Source: Candidatus Polarisedimenticolaceae bacterium
GTDB lineage: Bacteria; Acidobacteriota; Polarisedimenticolia; Polarisedimenticolales; DASRJG01
Assembly (NCBI GenBank): GCA_036275915.1
Contig: DASUCV010000018.1
Location: forward strand, 1-64,000
DNA length: 64,000 nucleotides
Direction of reading: 5' to 3'
Of the stretch, positions 1 through 9,056 are shown piece by piece (the stretch's first letter is position 1; the number at the start of each line of letters is the position of its first letter). A model generated the notes under the pieces. The model searched no databases. It saw only the letters and a list, made by a program, of their open reading frames with translations, and was not told the DNA's origin. The position numbers and the translations under genes were made by a program.

Positions 1-810
1 TTTCATCATCCCTTTCTTCTCTTGGAGCATGACCGAGTGGAGGAACGCCGTTCCGGTGAGCCACGGCATGAGCGACGCGTTCTCGACCGGGTCCCACGCC
101 CAGTAGCCGCCCCAGCCGAGCTCGATGTAGGCCCAGTACGAGCCCATCAGGATCCCGATCCCGAGGAAGAACCAGGCGAAGAGCGTCCAGCGCCGCGTCG
201 TCCGGAACCAGAGGTCGCCGGTTCGGCGCGTCATGAGCGCGGCGATCCCGAAGGCGAACGGGACGGTGAACCCGACGTACCCGAGGTAGAGGGTCGGCGG
301 GTGGATCATCATCCAGTAGTTCTTGAGCTGCGGATTGAGGCCGACGCCGTCGGCGCGCAGGGGACCGCTCTCGAACGGGCTCGAGATGAAGTTCGTGAGG
401 ATGAGGAAGAACGTCAGGACCGCGCCGAGGACATGGACGACCCACGGCATGAGCGCGCGGTTCTTGTCCCGGTTCGTGACGATCGTGAGCATCGACATCG
501 TCGAGAGGATGAGCGCCCAGAGGAGGAGGCTCCCCGCTTGGCTCCCCCAGAGCGCGCCGATCTTGTACGGCACCGGCTGGCTCACGCTCGAGTAGTGGTA
601 GACGGCGTCGAGCCGGAAGTCGTTCGTCAGCAGGCCGTGCTCGAGGCAGATCACGGCGACGACGATGAGACCCCAGGCCGAGAGCATGCTGCGCTCGGCG
701 CTCGCCTGGAGGCCGCGGCCGGAGGCGACGGTGGAGAGGAACGACGCCGCGACCGCCCACGCGGCGGCGAGGAGGGCGAGGAAGAGGGCAAAGTGACCGA
801 TCGTCGCCAT
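1..810 (-). CDS. ccmF: Cytochrome c biogenesis protein CcmF, N-terminal part (runs off left edge)
   Basis: CcmF is the membrane heme lyase subunit of System I cytochrome c maturation; it takes heme from CcmE and attaches it to apocytochrome c. About 270 residues are visible, reading leftwards from an ATG at 810. Several hydrophobic segments are seen, and the tryptophan-rich WWD-type heme motif WGGYWAWDPVENASLMPWL lies near residue 240. The ATG overlaps the TGA of the upstream ccmE (TGATG), so the two are translationally coupled in one operon. The 3' end lies outside the window. Confidence 0.95.
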   Translation of the reverse strand, partial: MATIGHFALFLALLAAAWAVAASFLSTVASGRGLQASAERSMLSAWGLIVVAVICLEHGLLTNDFRLDAVYHYSSVSQPVPYKIGALWGSQAGSLLLWALILSTMSMLTIVTNRDKNRALMPWVVHVLGAVLTFFLILTNFISSPFESGPLRADGVGLNPQLKNYWMMIHPPTLYLGYVGFTVPFAFGIAALMTRRTGDLWFRTTRRWTLFAWFFLGIGILMGSYWAYIELGWGGYWAWDPVENASLMPWLTGTAFLHSVMLQEKKGMMK

Positions 811-1226
811 CAGGATCGCTTGCCCGGATCGGCCGCCTCGTACTTCGAGGGGCACTTCGCGAGCAGGGTCGTTGCTTCGAACGTGCCGTCGGCGCGGCGC
901 TTCCCTTCGACGACCACGTCGGCGTCGTCGACGAAGGTGTCGGGGATCTCGCCGGTGAAGTCGACCGGCAGCGTGGCGGGGCTCGCCTTGTCGACGATCG
1001 TGAAGCGGACCTGCCGCCCGCCGGGGAGGCGCTCGATGCTGCCGGTCCTGACCTTCCCGTTGACCCGGAAGTGGCCGGGCAGCTCGCCCTTGGCGTTGAA
1101 CTCCTGGACGGTGACGTAGTAGGCGAGGCCGCCGTTCGATTTCTGGGTCGCCACGACGAGCATGAAGACGATCGTCGCCGCAATCCCGCACCCGATGAAG
1201 ATGAATTTTAGCCTGCGTCCGTTCAT
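810..1226 (-). CDS. ccmE: Heme chaperone CcmE, CxxxY variant
   Basis: CcmE is a periplasmic, membrane-anchored OB-fold protein that binds heme covalently and passes it to CcmF. The 138-residue protein has one N-terminal membrane helix (about residues 7-26) and the expected family length. The usual heme-binding His of the HxxxY motif is Cys here: the C-terminal motif reads AKCPSKY. A Cys ligand is known for the archaeal/Desulfovibrio-type CcmE (System I variant). The gene overlaps ccmF, its functional partner. Confidence 0.93.
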   Translation of the reverse strand: MNGRRLKFIFIGCGIAATIVFMLVVATQKSNGGLAYYVTVQEFNAKGELPGHFRVNGKVRTGSIERLPGGRQVRFTIVDKASPATLPVDFTGEIPDTFVDDADVVVEGKRRADGTFEATTLLAKCPSKYEAADPGKRS

Positions 1227-1366
1227 TCCAGCCGTCTCCCGGTCGCGTCCAAGGGGGGCATGGTAGGCCCGAGGCGAAGGGCCGTCAACGAATCCGGACC
1301 AATGCGATCCGGTTGGACACGCTCCGGCGCCGGATGGTATTTTCGACCGGTTCGCGGGAGGTTTTC

Positions 1367-1843
1367 GTGAAAGAGGCGCGCGCCAAACTCGAGGAGGAGC
1401 TCAAGCTGCTCGAGCGCGAGCTGACGATCGAGCTGCCCCGCGAGATCAAGACCGCGGTCGCGATGGGCGACCTCCGCGAGAACGCCGAGTACCACGCCGC
1501 GCTCGACCGGCAGCGGTTCGTCCGCGCCCGCATCGGCCAGCTCCGGACCCGCCTCTCCGAGCTCGGCACGATGAACCTCGACCGGATCCCGAAGGACCGC
1601 GTCGGCCTAGGCTCGACGGTCGTCTTGAACGACCTCGACGCGGGCGACGAAGTCACCTACGAGCTCGTCATCCCAGAGATGGCCGACCTCGACAAGGGGC
1701 TCGTCTCGATCGCGTCGCCGATCGGCCGCGGCCTCATCGGCAGGAAGGACGGGGAGACGGTCACCATCGAGATCCCGTCGGGAAAGAGGCGCTTCGAGAT
1801 CCTCGAGCTCAAGACGATCCACGAGAAAAACGGAGGATCGTGA
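1367..1843 (+). CDS. greA: Transcription elongation factor GreA
   Basis: GreA binds the RNA polymerase secondary channel and stimulates cleavage of backtracked transcripts. A GTG at 1367 is preferred over upstream ATGs at 1313 and 1334: a GGGAGG Shine-Dalgarno sits just before it and the product is then 158 residues, the standard GreA length. The N-terminal coiled coil carries the acidic-tip signature GDLRENAEYHAA, and the C-terminal FKBP-like domain has the IGRGLIGRKDGE stretch. The 3' end overlaps the convergent glycosyltransferase gene by 35 bases. Confidence 0.95.
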   Translation: MKEARAKLEEELKLLERELTIELPREIKTAVAMGDLRENAEYHAALDRQRFVRARIGQLRTRLSELGTMNLDRIPKDRVGLGSTVVLNDLDAGDEVTYELVIPEMADLDKGLVSIASPIGRGLIGRKDGETVTIEIPSGKRRFEILELKTIHEKNGGS

Positions 1844-2504
1844 TCACGATCTTCCACCCCGCCCCGATCGTCCCGCGCCACGTCCCCGCGATCTTCGAGC
1901 GTCCGAGCCGCCGCCGGTAGGAGACCGGAACCTCGCGATAACGCAGGCCGCGCCGGATCGCCTTGACCTGCATCTCCGCCGTCCACCCGTAGCCGCGGTC
2001 CTCCATCCCGAGGGCGACGAGCGACGGCCATCGGATCGCGCGGAACGGCCCGAGATCGGTGACGCGGACACCGTAGAGCGCGCGGATGAGGTGGGCCGCC
2101 ACGCGGTTGCCGGCGCGCTGCTGCGGGAGGAGCGCGCCCCGCTCCGCGCGTCCCGCCGCGCGCGAACCGACGACGAGGTCGGCCTCGCCGCTCTCGATCG
2201 GGAGGAGGAGCTGTATGAGCTCCTCCGAGTGGTCGGAGTGGTCCGCGTCGACGAACGCGACGACGTCCGGCGGCGGGACGGTCGAAGCCAGGGCGGCGAG
2301 CCCGGCGAGGCAGGCGCTCCCGTAGCCGCGGCGCGGCTCGGCGACGACGCGGCAGCCGTGGGACGCTGCGACGGCGGCCGTTCCGTCGGTCGATCCGTTG
2401 TCGACGACGACGATCTGCCGGATCGCATGGCGCGGGAGGTCGGCGAGGACGAGGGGAAGGGCGCGCTCCTCGTCGAGCGCCGGGATGACGAGGTCGACGA
2501 TCAC
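1809..2504 (-). CDS. Family 2 glycosyltransferase (dolichyl-phosphate-mannose-synthase-like)
   Basis: A soluble GT-A glycosyltransferase of 231 residues. Features seen are the N-terminal IPALDEE strand, VVDNGSTDGT, a DAD metal-binding motif in VAFVDADHSD, and GSRAAG; the C-terminal half contains GYGWTAEMQVKA, typical of polyprenyl-phosphate sugar synthases. The GTG start at 2504 is chosen because homology begins there; longer upstream frames run antisense to the neighbour. It is divergent from the UbiA-like gene with only 21 bp between starts, suggesting a shared control region and a role in lipid-linked sugar metabolism. The sugar donor is unknown. Confidence 0.85.
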   Translation of the reverse strand: MIVDLVIPALDEERALPLVLADLPRHAIRQIVVVDNGSTDGTAAVAASHGCRVVAEPRRGYGSACLAGLAALASTVPPPDVVAFVDADHSDHSEELIQLLLPIESGEADLVVGSRAAGRAERGALLPQQRAGNRVAAHLIRALYGVRVTDLGPFRAIRWPSLVALGMEDRGYGWTAEMQVKAIRRGLRYREVPVSYRRRLGRSKIAGTWRGTIGAGWKIVITILRFSRGSS

Positions 2505-2525
2505 CCGCCGTATGATAAGCGGCCC

Positions 2526-3419
2526 GTGCCGGAACCGACGCGCTCTCCCGCCGCCGCTCTCCTCGTCGCGCTGCGTCCGAAGCAGTGGGTCAAGAACGTC
2601 TTCGTCTTCGCGCCGCTCGTCTTCGCCGACCGCCTGTTCGACGCGCACGCCGTCGCCTTGGCCCTGGCGACGTTCGTCACATTCTGTCTTCTTTCCTCGG
2701 CCGTGTACCTGGCGAACGACGTCCGCGACCGCGAAGCCGACCGCCTGCACCCGGTGAAGTGCCGGCGGCCGATCGCCGCCGGCGAGCTGTCGCCCGCGGT
2801 CGCCATCGCGGCGTCGGTCGTGCTCGACGCGATGGCGCTCGCCGCCGCCTTCGTCATCGCGCCGCGCGTCGGCGGGGTCGCGACGGCCTACCTCGTCCTC
2901 AACATTCTTTACTCGTTCGGCCTCAAGCGCGTCGTCATCCTCGACGTGATGATCGTCGCGTCGGGCTTTCTCCTCCGCGCGGCCGCGGGGGCCTTCGCGC
3001 TCGACGTCTTGATCTCTCACTGGCTCGTGCTCTGCACGGGCCTGCTGGCGCTCTTCCTCGGCTTCGTCAAGCGCCGCCAGGAGATCGCGACGCTGACCGA
3101 CGGCCTCGGCACCCGCGCGATCCTCCGGGAATATTCGCTCCCGTTCCTCGACGAGATGATCGGGGTCGTCACCGCGGCGACGGTCGTCGCCTACGCGTTC
3201 TACGCCTTCGATCCGAAGACCGCCGAGAAGCTGCACACCGAGTACATGGGACTGACGATTCCCTTCGTCCTGTATGGAATCTTCCGGACCCTCTACCTCG
3301 TCCACCAGCGGGGGGAAGGGGAGAACCCGACCGGCCTCTTCCTGAGCGACCGGCCGCTGCAGGTCGCGGTCCTCTCGTGGGGCGTTTCCGTCGTCCTCCT
3401 GCTCTACTTCAGACCGTAA
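2526..3419 (+). CDS. UbiA-family decaprenyl-phosphate phosphoribosyltransferase-like protein
   Basis: Integral membrane prenyltransferase of 297 residues from a GTG start. The first aspartate-rich motif reads NDVRDREADRLHPVKCRRPI, the form typical of decaprenyl-phosphate phosphoribose synthases (Rv3806c type), which make a lipid-linked pentose donor; ubiquinone or heme O enzymes differ around the HPxKxxRPI tail. About eight hydrophobic helices are seen, with a second motif region near GLGTRAILREYS. The divergent glycosyltransferase next door supports a role in polyprenyl-linked sugar assembly. The substrate is inferred from the motif only. Confidence 0.85.
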   Translation: MPEPTRSPAAALLVALRPKQWVKNVFVFAPLVFADRLFDAHAVALALATFVTFCLLSSAVYLANDVRDREADRLHPVKCRRPIAAGELSPAVAIAASVVLDAMALAAAFVIAPRVGGVATAYLVLNILYSFGLKRVVILDVMIVASGFLLRAAAGAFALDVLISHWLVLCTGLLALFLGFVKRRQEIATLTDGLGTRAILREYSLPFLDEMIGVVTAATVVAYAFYAFDPKTAEKLHTEYMGLTIPFVLYGIFRTLYLVHQRGEGENPTGLFLSDRPLQVAVLSWGVSVVLLLYFRP

Positions 3420-3472
3420 GATCGTGGTTTCCTTGACTCGAAGGTAGCCGGTCCATACGATTCACCGGGCCC

Positions 3473-4987
3473 ATGAGCGTCACCGCCACGCAATCGGCCG
3501 TCCGTCATTCCGTCCTCGTGGTGGACGACTCGAATCTCCTTCGCGGCATCCTCAAGGAAGAGCTCGAAGCCGAGGGGTTCGAGGTCCACATGGCCGAGGA
3601 CGGCCCGCAGGCGCTCGAGCGCGCGCGCGACCTCCGTCCGGACGTCATCCTCCTCGACGTCGGCCTGCCCGGGATCGACGGCTACGAGGTCTGCCGCCGG
3701 GTCAAGGGCGACGCGGCGACGGCGGACATCCCGGTGCTCATGATCACGGCCTTGAACGAGCTCAAGGACAAGCTCGCCGGGTTCGAGGCCGGCGCCGACG
3801 ATTACCTGACGAAGCCGTTCTTCACGAAGGAGCTCTTGGCGCGCCTCCGGAAGAATCTCCGCATGCGCGAGTCGATCCACGCGAGCCGCCGGCTGGGGCA
3901 GTCGTACCTCGAGATGCTCTTCGGGATCGGCTCGGCGATCACGTCTCCGTTCAAGGTCGACGACGAGGTCGAGATCATCCTGCGGCAAGGGCTCGTCGCC
4001 GTCGGCGCAGCGAAGGGCGCGATCCTCCTGTTGGACCAGGACCACGGCATGCTCGAGGTCAAGGGGACGATGGGGATGGACGCCCCGTCCGATCCGCAGA
4101 TCGGTCAGCGGCATCGCATCTCGGACAAGCTCCCCGTCGTCGACGCCGCGGAAAGTGGCACGACCGGCATTCGCATCTACGAAGACCCGTCGCGATCCGT
4201 CGTCTTCGTCCCGATGGTCTCGAAGGAGAAGCTCGTCGGTGGGATCGAGCTGTACCTGGGCGAGCGCCGCGGCCGGCTCGCCGTCAACGAGCAGAAGGTC
4301 CTCTACGCGCTCGCGAGCCAAGCGGCGATCTTCCTCGTCAACGCGCGCCTCGAGCGCGACGTCCGCTCGATGTTCCTGAGCATCATCGTGTCGATGGCCG
4401 GCGCCGTCGACGCCAAGGACGCGTACACGCACGGGCACTCCCTCCGCGTGGCGCGCGTCTCGCTCATCGTCGCGCAGCAGAAGGGTCTCGCCCGGGAAGA
4501 GCTGGAGCCGCTCCTCCTCTCGGCGATCCTCCACGACGTCGGGAAGATCGGCATCCCGGACAACATCCTGAAGAAGCCCGAGAAGCTGAATCGCCAGGAG
4601 TTCGAGATCATGAAGGGCCACGCCGTGGCCGGCGCGAAGATGCTCCAGCACATCCGCGCGCTCGAGAACGTGATCCCCGGCATCCTCTACCACCACGAGT
4701 ACTGGAACGGTACGGGCTATCCGCACGGTCTCGCGGGCGAGGGGATCCCGCTCCAGGGCCGGATCATCCACATCGGCGATGCGTTCGACGCGATGACGAC
4801 CGACCGCGTGTACCGGACGAAGATCGGCGTCGCAGGCGCCATGAATGAGATCACGAAGCACGCGGGTCACCAGTTCGACCCGGACCTCGTCCAGTGCCTC
4901 GTCGAGGCGCACCGGCAAGGGCTCGTCCCCGACGGCCTCCCCGAATCGACCCCGACGCTCCACGAGCTCATCGACCGCATCCGATGA
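3473..4987 (+). CDS. Response regulator with GAF-like and HD-GYP (cyclic-di-GMP phosphodiesterase) domains
   Basis: A 504-residue signalling protein. A CheY receiver occupies about residues 12-128, with LVVDDS, the phospho-acceptor region VILLDVGLPGIDG and the conserved Lys in YLTKPF. A GAF-like sensory segment follows (about 150-300). The HD-GYP domain (about 305-480) has HDVGKIGIP and HHEYWNGTGYP, metal and substrate motifs of c-di-GMP hydrolases. Its stop overlaps the start of the next response regulator (ATGA), so the two are co-translated and probably act in one pathway. The partner kinase is not in the window. Confidence 0.95.
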   Translation: MSVTATQSAVRHSVLVVDDSNLLRGILKEELEAEGFEVHMAEDGPQALERARDLRPDVILLDVGLPGIDGYEVCRRVKGDAATADIPVLMITALNELKDKLAGFEAGADDYLTKPFFTKELLARLRKNLRMRESIHASRRLGQSYLEMLFGIGSAITSPFKVDDEVEIILRQGLVAVGAAKGAILLLDQDHGMLEVKGTMGMDAPSDPQIGQRHRISDKLPVVDAAESGTTGIRIYEDPSRSVVFVPMVSKEKLVGGIELYLGERRGRLAVNEQKVLYALASQAAIFLVNARLERDVRSMFLSIIVSMAGAVDAKDAYTHGHSLRVARVSLIVAQQKGLAREELEPLLLSAILHDVGKIGIPDNILKKPEKLNRQEFEIMKGHAVAGAKMLQHIRALENVIPGILYHHEYWNGTGYPHGLAGEGIPLQGRIIHIGDAFDAMTTDRVYRTKIGVAGAMNEITKHAGHQFDPDLVQCLVEAHRQGLVPDGLPESTPTLHELIDRIR

Positions 4988-5946
4988 CCGCGCCCGCGAA
5001 GCTCCGCCTCCTCGCGGTCGACGACAACCGGCTCATCCTCCGCGTCATCGCCGACTTCTTCACGCCGCGCGGCTTCACCGTCGTCACGGCGGAAGGGGTG
5101 GCCGAGGCACGGGAGGCGATCGACGAGCGGCTTCCCGACGTCATCGTCTCCGACATCCTCATGCCGGAGATCGACGGCTGGGAGTTCTTCGACGGCGTGC
5201 GCCGCGACCCGCGCACCGCCGCGATCCCGTTCGTCTTCCTCACGGTCGAGGGGGAGCTGCCGCAGCGCCTGCGCGGCCTCCACCTCGGCGCCGACGACTA
5301 TCTGACGAAGCCGTTCGCCGTCGAGGAGCTGCACGCCCGGCTCGTGAAGCTCGTCGAGAGGCGCCGCGGCGGCGGCACCGCCGACGCCCTGCTCGCGGGC
5401 TCCGTCGAGCATCTGGCGATCTCCGATCTTCTCCAGATCCTCTCGCTCAACGGCAAGGACGGCCTGGTCCAACTGAGCGAAGGCGACCTGAGCGGCCTCA
5501 TCGCGTTCGACCGCGGCCGGATCGTTCACGCCGAGACCGGCTCCTGCCGCGGCACCAAGGCTCTCTTCCGGATGCTCGGCTGGACGGCGGCGCGCTTCCG
5601 CGTCCTCCCGCGGCCCGCGTCGTTCACCGACGCGTCCATCACGGCACCCACCGCCGGCATCCTCATGGACGGCCTCGTCGCGCTCGACGAGTGGGTCCGC
5701 TTCAAGGAGTTGCTGCCGGAGGACGGCACGCGCCTCGCCCTCGCCGCGGACGCGCGGGCACGCCTGTCGGGCCAAGGCGTCAACCCCGTCGAGTTCGACG
5801 TCCTGGCGCGAGCGCGAATCGGCGCCACCGTCGCCGAGACGATCGCCGAGAGCCCGCATCCCGACGCGCAGGTCGCGGAGGCGATCTGCACGCTCCTGGG
5901 GCGAGGCGTGCTCGAGGTCGACCGCGGAGCGTCGCTGGCGGGGTAA
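4984..5946 (+). CDS. Response regulator with DUF4388 (PATAN-like) output domain
   Basis: A 320-residue protein. The receiver domain (about residues 8-125) has LLAVDDN, the Asp-containing VIVSDILMPEIDGW and DDYLTKPF. The C-terminal part begins with LAGSVEHLAISDLLQILSL, the usual opening of DUF4388/PATAN domains found in gliding and social Deltaproteobacteria, Acidobacteria and cyanobacteria, where they act as protein-interaction outputs. The ATG overlaps the stop of the HD-GYP regulator by 4 bases, implying coupled expression. Confidence 0.9.
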   Translation: MTAPAKLRLLAVDDNRLILRVIADFFTPRGFTVVTAEGVAEAREAIDERLPDVIVSDILMPEIDGWEFFDGVRRDPRTAAIPFVFLTVEGELPQRLRGLHLGADDYLTKPFAVEELHARLVKLVERRRGGGTADALLAGSVEHLAISDLLQILSLNGKDGLVQLSEGDLSGLIAFDRGRIVHAETGSCRGTKALFRMLGWTAARFRVLPRPASFTDASITAPTAGILMDGLVALDEWVRFKELLPEDGTRLALAADARARLSGQGVNPVEFDVLARARIGATVAETIAESPHPDAQVAEAICTLLGRGVLEVDRGASLAG

Positions 5947-5959
5947 ACTCTCCCGCCCC

Positions 5960-6946
5960 ATGGCGCTGCCGTCCGTTCTCATGATCTTCACCGGCGGGAC
6001 GATCTCCATGAAGATCGTTCCCGGCCGCGGCGCCGTCCCCGCGCGCGGCGGGCAGGAGCTCCTCGAGACCGTTCCGAAGATCGGGACGTTCGCGCGCATC
6101 ACGTGCGAGGACTTCGACCGCCTGCCCGGCCCGCACTGGACGGCGGCGCGGATGATGGACCTCGCGCGGCGGCTCGACGAGCGCCTCGAGGGCGACGCGT
6201 TCGACGGCGCGGTCGTCACGCACGGGACCGACACGCTCGAGGAGACGGCGTACCTCCTCGACCTCGTCCTCCGTACGGACAAGCCGGTCGTCCTCACCGG
6301 CGCCATGAAGACCGCCGACGACGCGATCTGGGACGGCCCGGGAAATCTCATCGCGTCGGTTCGCGCGGTGGCCGGCCTCCGCGGACGGCGCGTCGGCGTC
6401 GCGGCGATGATGGGCGAGACGCTCCACGCGGCGCGTCACGTCGCCAAGGCGCACACCGAGTCGTTCGGCGCGTTCTCGTCGAGCCAGGGCGGGCCGCTCG
6501 GCGAGCTGGAGAGCGAAGGGCTGCAGCTCTACGCCGCGCCGATGCGGGACGAGCGCTACGACGTCGCCGGGCTCGAGGCCGACGTCGCGCTCGTGACGGC
6601 GTGCGTCGGCGCCGATGCGCGCCCGCTGCGGCACGCGATCGCGGACGGCGCCAAGGGGATCGTCCTCGAGGCGCTCGGCCGCGGCAACGTTCCGCCGCCG
6701 ATGGTGCCCGCGATCCGTGACGCGCTGGCGGCCGGAATCCCGGTCGTCGTCGCGAGCCGCTGCGGCCACGGCCGCACGGGCCCGACCTACGGCTACGAGG
6801 GGGGCGGTCTCACGCTCCGCGAGGCGGGGGCGATCTTCGCCGGCGACCTCGCGGCGCCGAAGGCGCGGATCAAGCTGATGGTGCTGCTCGGCGCGGGGTA
6901 CGGTCTCGAGAAGATCCGGGACGCGTTCGAGCGCCCCCCACGGTGA
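5960..6946 (+). CDS. Asparaginase/glutaminase family protein
   Basis: Hydrolyses L-asparagine to aspartate and ammonia, if the family assignment holds for substrate. It has 328 residues without a signal peptide, so is probably cytoplasmic. Both catalytic threonine motifs are visible: TGGTIS near residue 12 and VVTHGTDTLEETAY near residue 82; KTADD follows in LTGAMKTADD. The C-terminal domain is present, so the gene looks intact. It starts 13 bases after the DUF4388 regulator and its TGA overlaps the GTG of recG, so all are transcribed together. Confidence 0.9.
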   Translation: MALPSVLMIFTGGTISMKIVPGRGAVPARGGQELLETVPKIGTFARITCEDFDRLPGPHWTAARMMDLARRLDERLEGDAFDGAVVTHGTDTLEETAYLLDLVLRTDKPVVLTGAMKTADDAIWDGPGNLIASVRAVAGLRGRRVGVAAMMGETLHAARHVAKAHTESFGAFSSSQGGPLGELESEGLQLYAAPMRDERYDVAGLEADVALVTACVGADARPLRHAIADGAKGIVLEALGRGNVPPPMVPAIRDALAAGIPVVVASRCGHGRTGPTYGYEGGGLTLREAGAIFAGDLAAPKARIKLMVLLGAGYGLEKIRDAFERPPR

Positions 6947-9039
6947 GCGAGCCCGCCGCCCTTCGCTTCGTGAAGGGGATCGGGCCGAAGCGCGCGGCGG
7001 CGCTCGAGGCCGTGGGCATCGCGTCGGCGGCAGGTCTCCTCGAAGTGCTTCCGTTCCGATGGGAGGACCGGCGCGCATTCGCGCGCGTCGCGGACCTCGT
7101 GCCGGGCGGGCCCGACACGACTCTCGACCTCCGCGTCGCGAGCGCACGGTTGATCCGCACGCGCCAGCGCGGCTTTTCGATCTTCCAGGCGACGCTCGAG
7201 GACGCGAGCGGGGCGATCAAGGCGGTCTGGTACAACCAGCCGTATCTCGAGCGGGTGTTCACGAAGGGCGCGCGCGTCGTCGTGTTCGGGCATGCCGAGA
7301 TCGACCGACGGGGGGAGATCGTCCTCGCGAACCCCGATTACGAGCGTCTCGATGCGGACGACGCGGCGGGGGTTCACACGGGCCGGATCGTGCCGGTCTA
7401 CCGGAAGCTCGGCGGCCTCACCTCGAAGGCGCTCCGCGCCGCGATGCACGGCGTCGTGGAGGGACTGGGCCCCGCCGACGTTCTCGATCCGGTTCCCGCC
7501 GAGGTCAGGCTTCGCCACGGGCTCCTGTCGCACGCCGACGCGCTCGCGGGCACGCACTTCCCTCCGGGAGAGGTCTCGATGACCGATCTCGCCGAGAGGC
7601 GGACGCCGCCGCAGCGCACGCTCGCCTTCACCGAGATCTTCCTCGTCCAGCTCGCCCTCGCCGCGCGACGGGACGCCGCCGTGAAGGCGCCGCGCGCCGC
7701 GCACTACGAGATCCCCGAGGCGCTCCGGGAGAAGCTCGCGAAGGTCCTCCCGTTCAAGCTCACGGGGGCGCAGAAGCGCGTCCTCCGCGAGATCGGCGAC
7801 GACCTCCGCTCGCCCCACCCGATGAGCCGCCTGCTCCAGGGGGACGTCGGGTCGGGGAAGACGATCGTCGCGCTCATGGCGCTCCTGGTCGCGATCGACA
7901 ACGGCCACCAGGGCGCGCTCATGGCGCCGACCGAGATCCTCGCCGACCAGCACGCGCGGAACATCCTCGCCCTCCTGCAACGCTCCGGGCTCCCGGTCAA
8001 GGTCGCGGTCCTGACCGGCTCGCAGAAGGCCGCGGCGCGCCGGCGCGCGCTCGCCGACATCGCAAACGGCCACGCGCAGCTCGTCATCGGAACGCACGCC
8101 CTCTTCGAGGCGGGGGTGACGTTCAAGCGGCTCGGCCTCGTCGTCGTCGACGAGCAGCACCGCTTCGGGGTCATGCAGCGCGCGGCGCTCGTGTCGAAGG
8201 GGAGCCGTCCCGACGTGCTCGTGATGACCGCGACCCCGATCCCGCGCTCGCTCGCGCTCACCCTCTACGGCGATCTCGACCTCTCGGTCCTGGACGAGCT
8301 GCCGCCGGGGCGGACCCCGATCACCACGGTCGTGAGGACCGAGAAGGACCGGGCGCGCGTCTACACCGGGCTGCGCCAGGAGATCGCGCGCGGCCGGCAG
8401 GCGTACGTCGTCGTCCCGCTCGTCGAGGAGACGGCGCGCACCGACCTGAAAGCCGCCACCGCCTTCGCCTCGTTCTTGAAGAAGGAGGTCATGCCCGACC
8501 TCGTCGTCGGACTCCTGCACGGGCGGATGAAGGGCGACGAGAAGGACAGGGTCATGAGCGCGTTCGCGCGCGGGGCGATCCAGGTGCTCGTCGCGACGAC
8601 GGTCGTGGAGGTCGGCGTCGACGTGCCGAACGCGTCCGTCATGATCGTCGAGCACGCGGAGCGTTTCGGCCTCTTCCAGCTCCATCAGCTCCGCGGGCGC
8701 GTCGGCCGCGGGTCGGCGAAGTCGTACTGCGTGCTGATGGTGGGCGAGGACGGACGCGGCGCCGCTAGCGAGCGGCTCCGCACGATGGAGGCAACCTCGG
8801 ACGGATTCAAGATCGCCGAGAAGGATCTCGAGCTGCGCGGCCCCGGGGCGGTCTTCGGGACCCAGCAGCACGGGCTCTCGGATCTTCAGTTCCTCGCCGT
8901 CATCCTGCGCGACCCGGCGCTCCTCGACGCGGCCCGCGCCGAGGCGCAGCGCCTCGCGTCGGAAGGACGCGCGGAGGGCCTCCTCGCCGAGCTCACCGGA
9001 GGCTGGCGGCAGCGCCTCGAGCTTCCGGCGCTCGGCTAG
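6943..9039 (+). CDS. recG: ATP-dependent DNA helicase RecG
   Basis: RecG remodels stalled replication forks and Holliday junctions. At 698 residues it matches the family (about 690). The N-terminal wedge/OB domain carries a helix-hairpin-like start (VKGIGPKRAAALE). The helicase core has Walker A GDVGSGKT, the DEQH box in VVVDEQHRFG, TATPIPRSLALTLYGDLD and LHQLRGRVGRG. The GTG start overlaps the asparaginase stop (GTGA). No missing motif is seen. Confidence 0.97.
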   Translation: MSEPAALRFVKGIGPKRAAALEAVGIASAAGLLEVLPFRWEDRRAFARVADLVPGGPDTTLDLRVASARLIRTRQRGFSIFQATLEDASGAIKAVWYNQPYLERVFTKGARVVVFGHAEIDRRGEIVLANPDYERLDADDAAGVHTGRIVPVYRKLGGLTSKALRAAMHGVVEGLGPADVLDPVPAEVRLRHGLLSHADALAGTHFPPGEVSMTDLAERRTPPQRTLAFTEIFLVQLALAARRDAAVKAPRAAHYEIPEALREKLAKVLPFKLTGAQKRVLREIGDDLRSPHPMSRLLQGDVGSGKTIVALMALLVAIDNGHQGALMAPTEILADQHARNILALLQRSGLPVKVAVLTGSQKAAARRRALADIANGHAQLVIGTHALFEAGVTFKRLGLVVVDEQHRFGVMQRAALVSKGSRPDVLVMTATPIPRSLALTLYGDLDLSVLDELPPGRTPITTVVRTEKDRARVYTGLRQEIARGRQAYVVVPLVEETARTDLKAATAFASFLKKEVMPDLVVGLLHGRMKGDEKDRVMSAFARGAIQVLVATTVVEVGVDVPNASVMIVEHAERFGLFQLHQLRGRVGRGSAKSYCVLMVGEDGRGAASERLRTMEATSDGFKIAEKDLELRGPGAVFGTQQHGLSDLQFLAVILRDPALLDAARAEAQRLASEGRAEGLLAELTGGWRQRLELPALG

Positions 9040-9056
9040 GAGGTCCTCCTCGAGAT

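Noticed and set aside
22-1119. A 365-residue plus-strand open frame, rich in Arg/Glu
   Set aside because: It is antisense to ccmF and ccmE, which carry clear motifs; long antisense frames are expected at this GC content.
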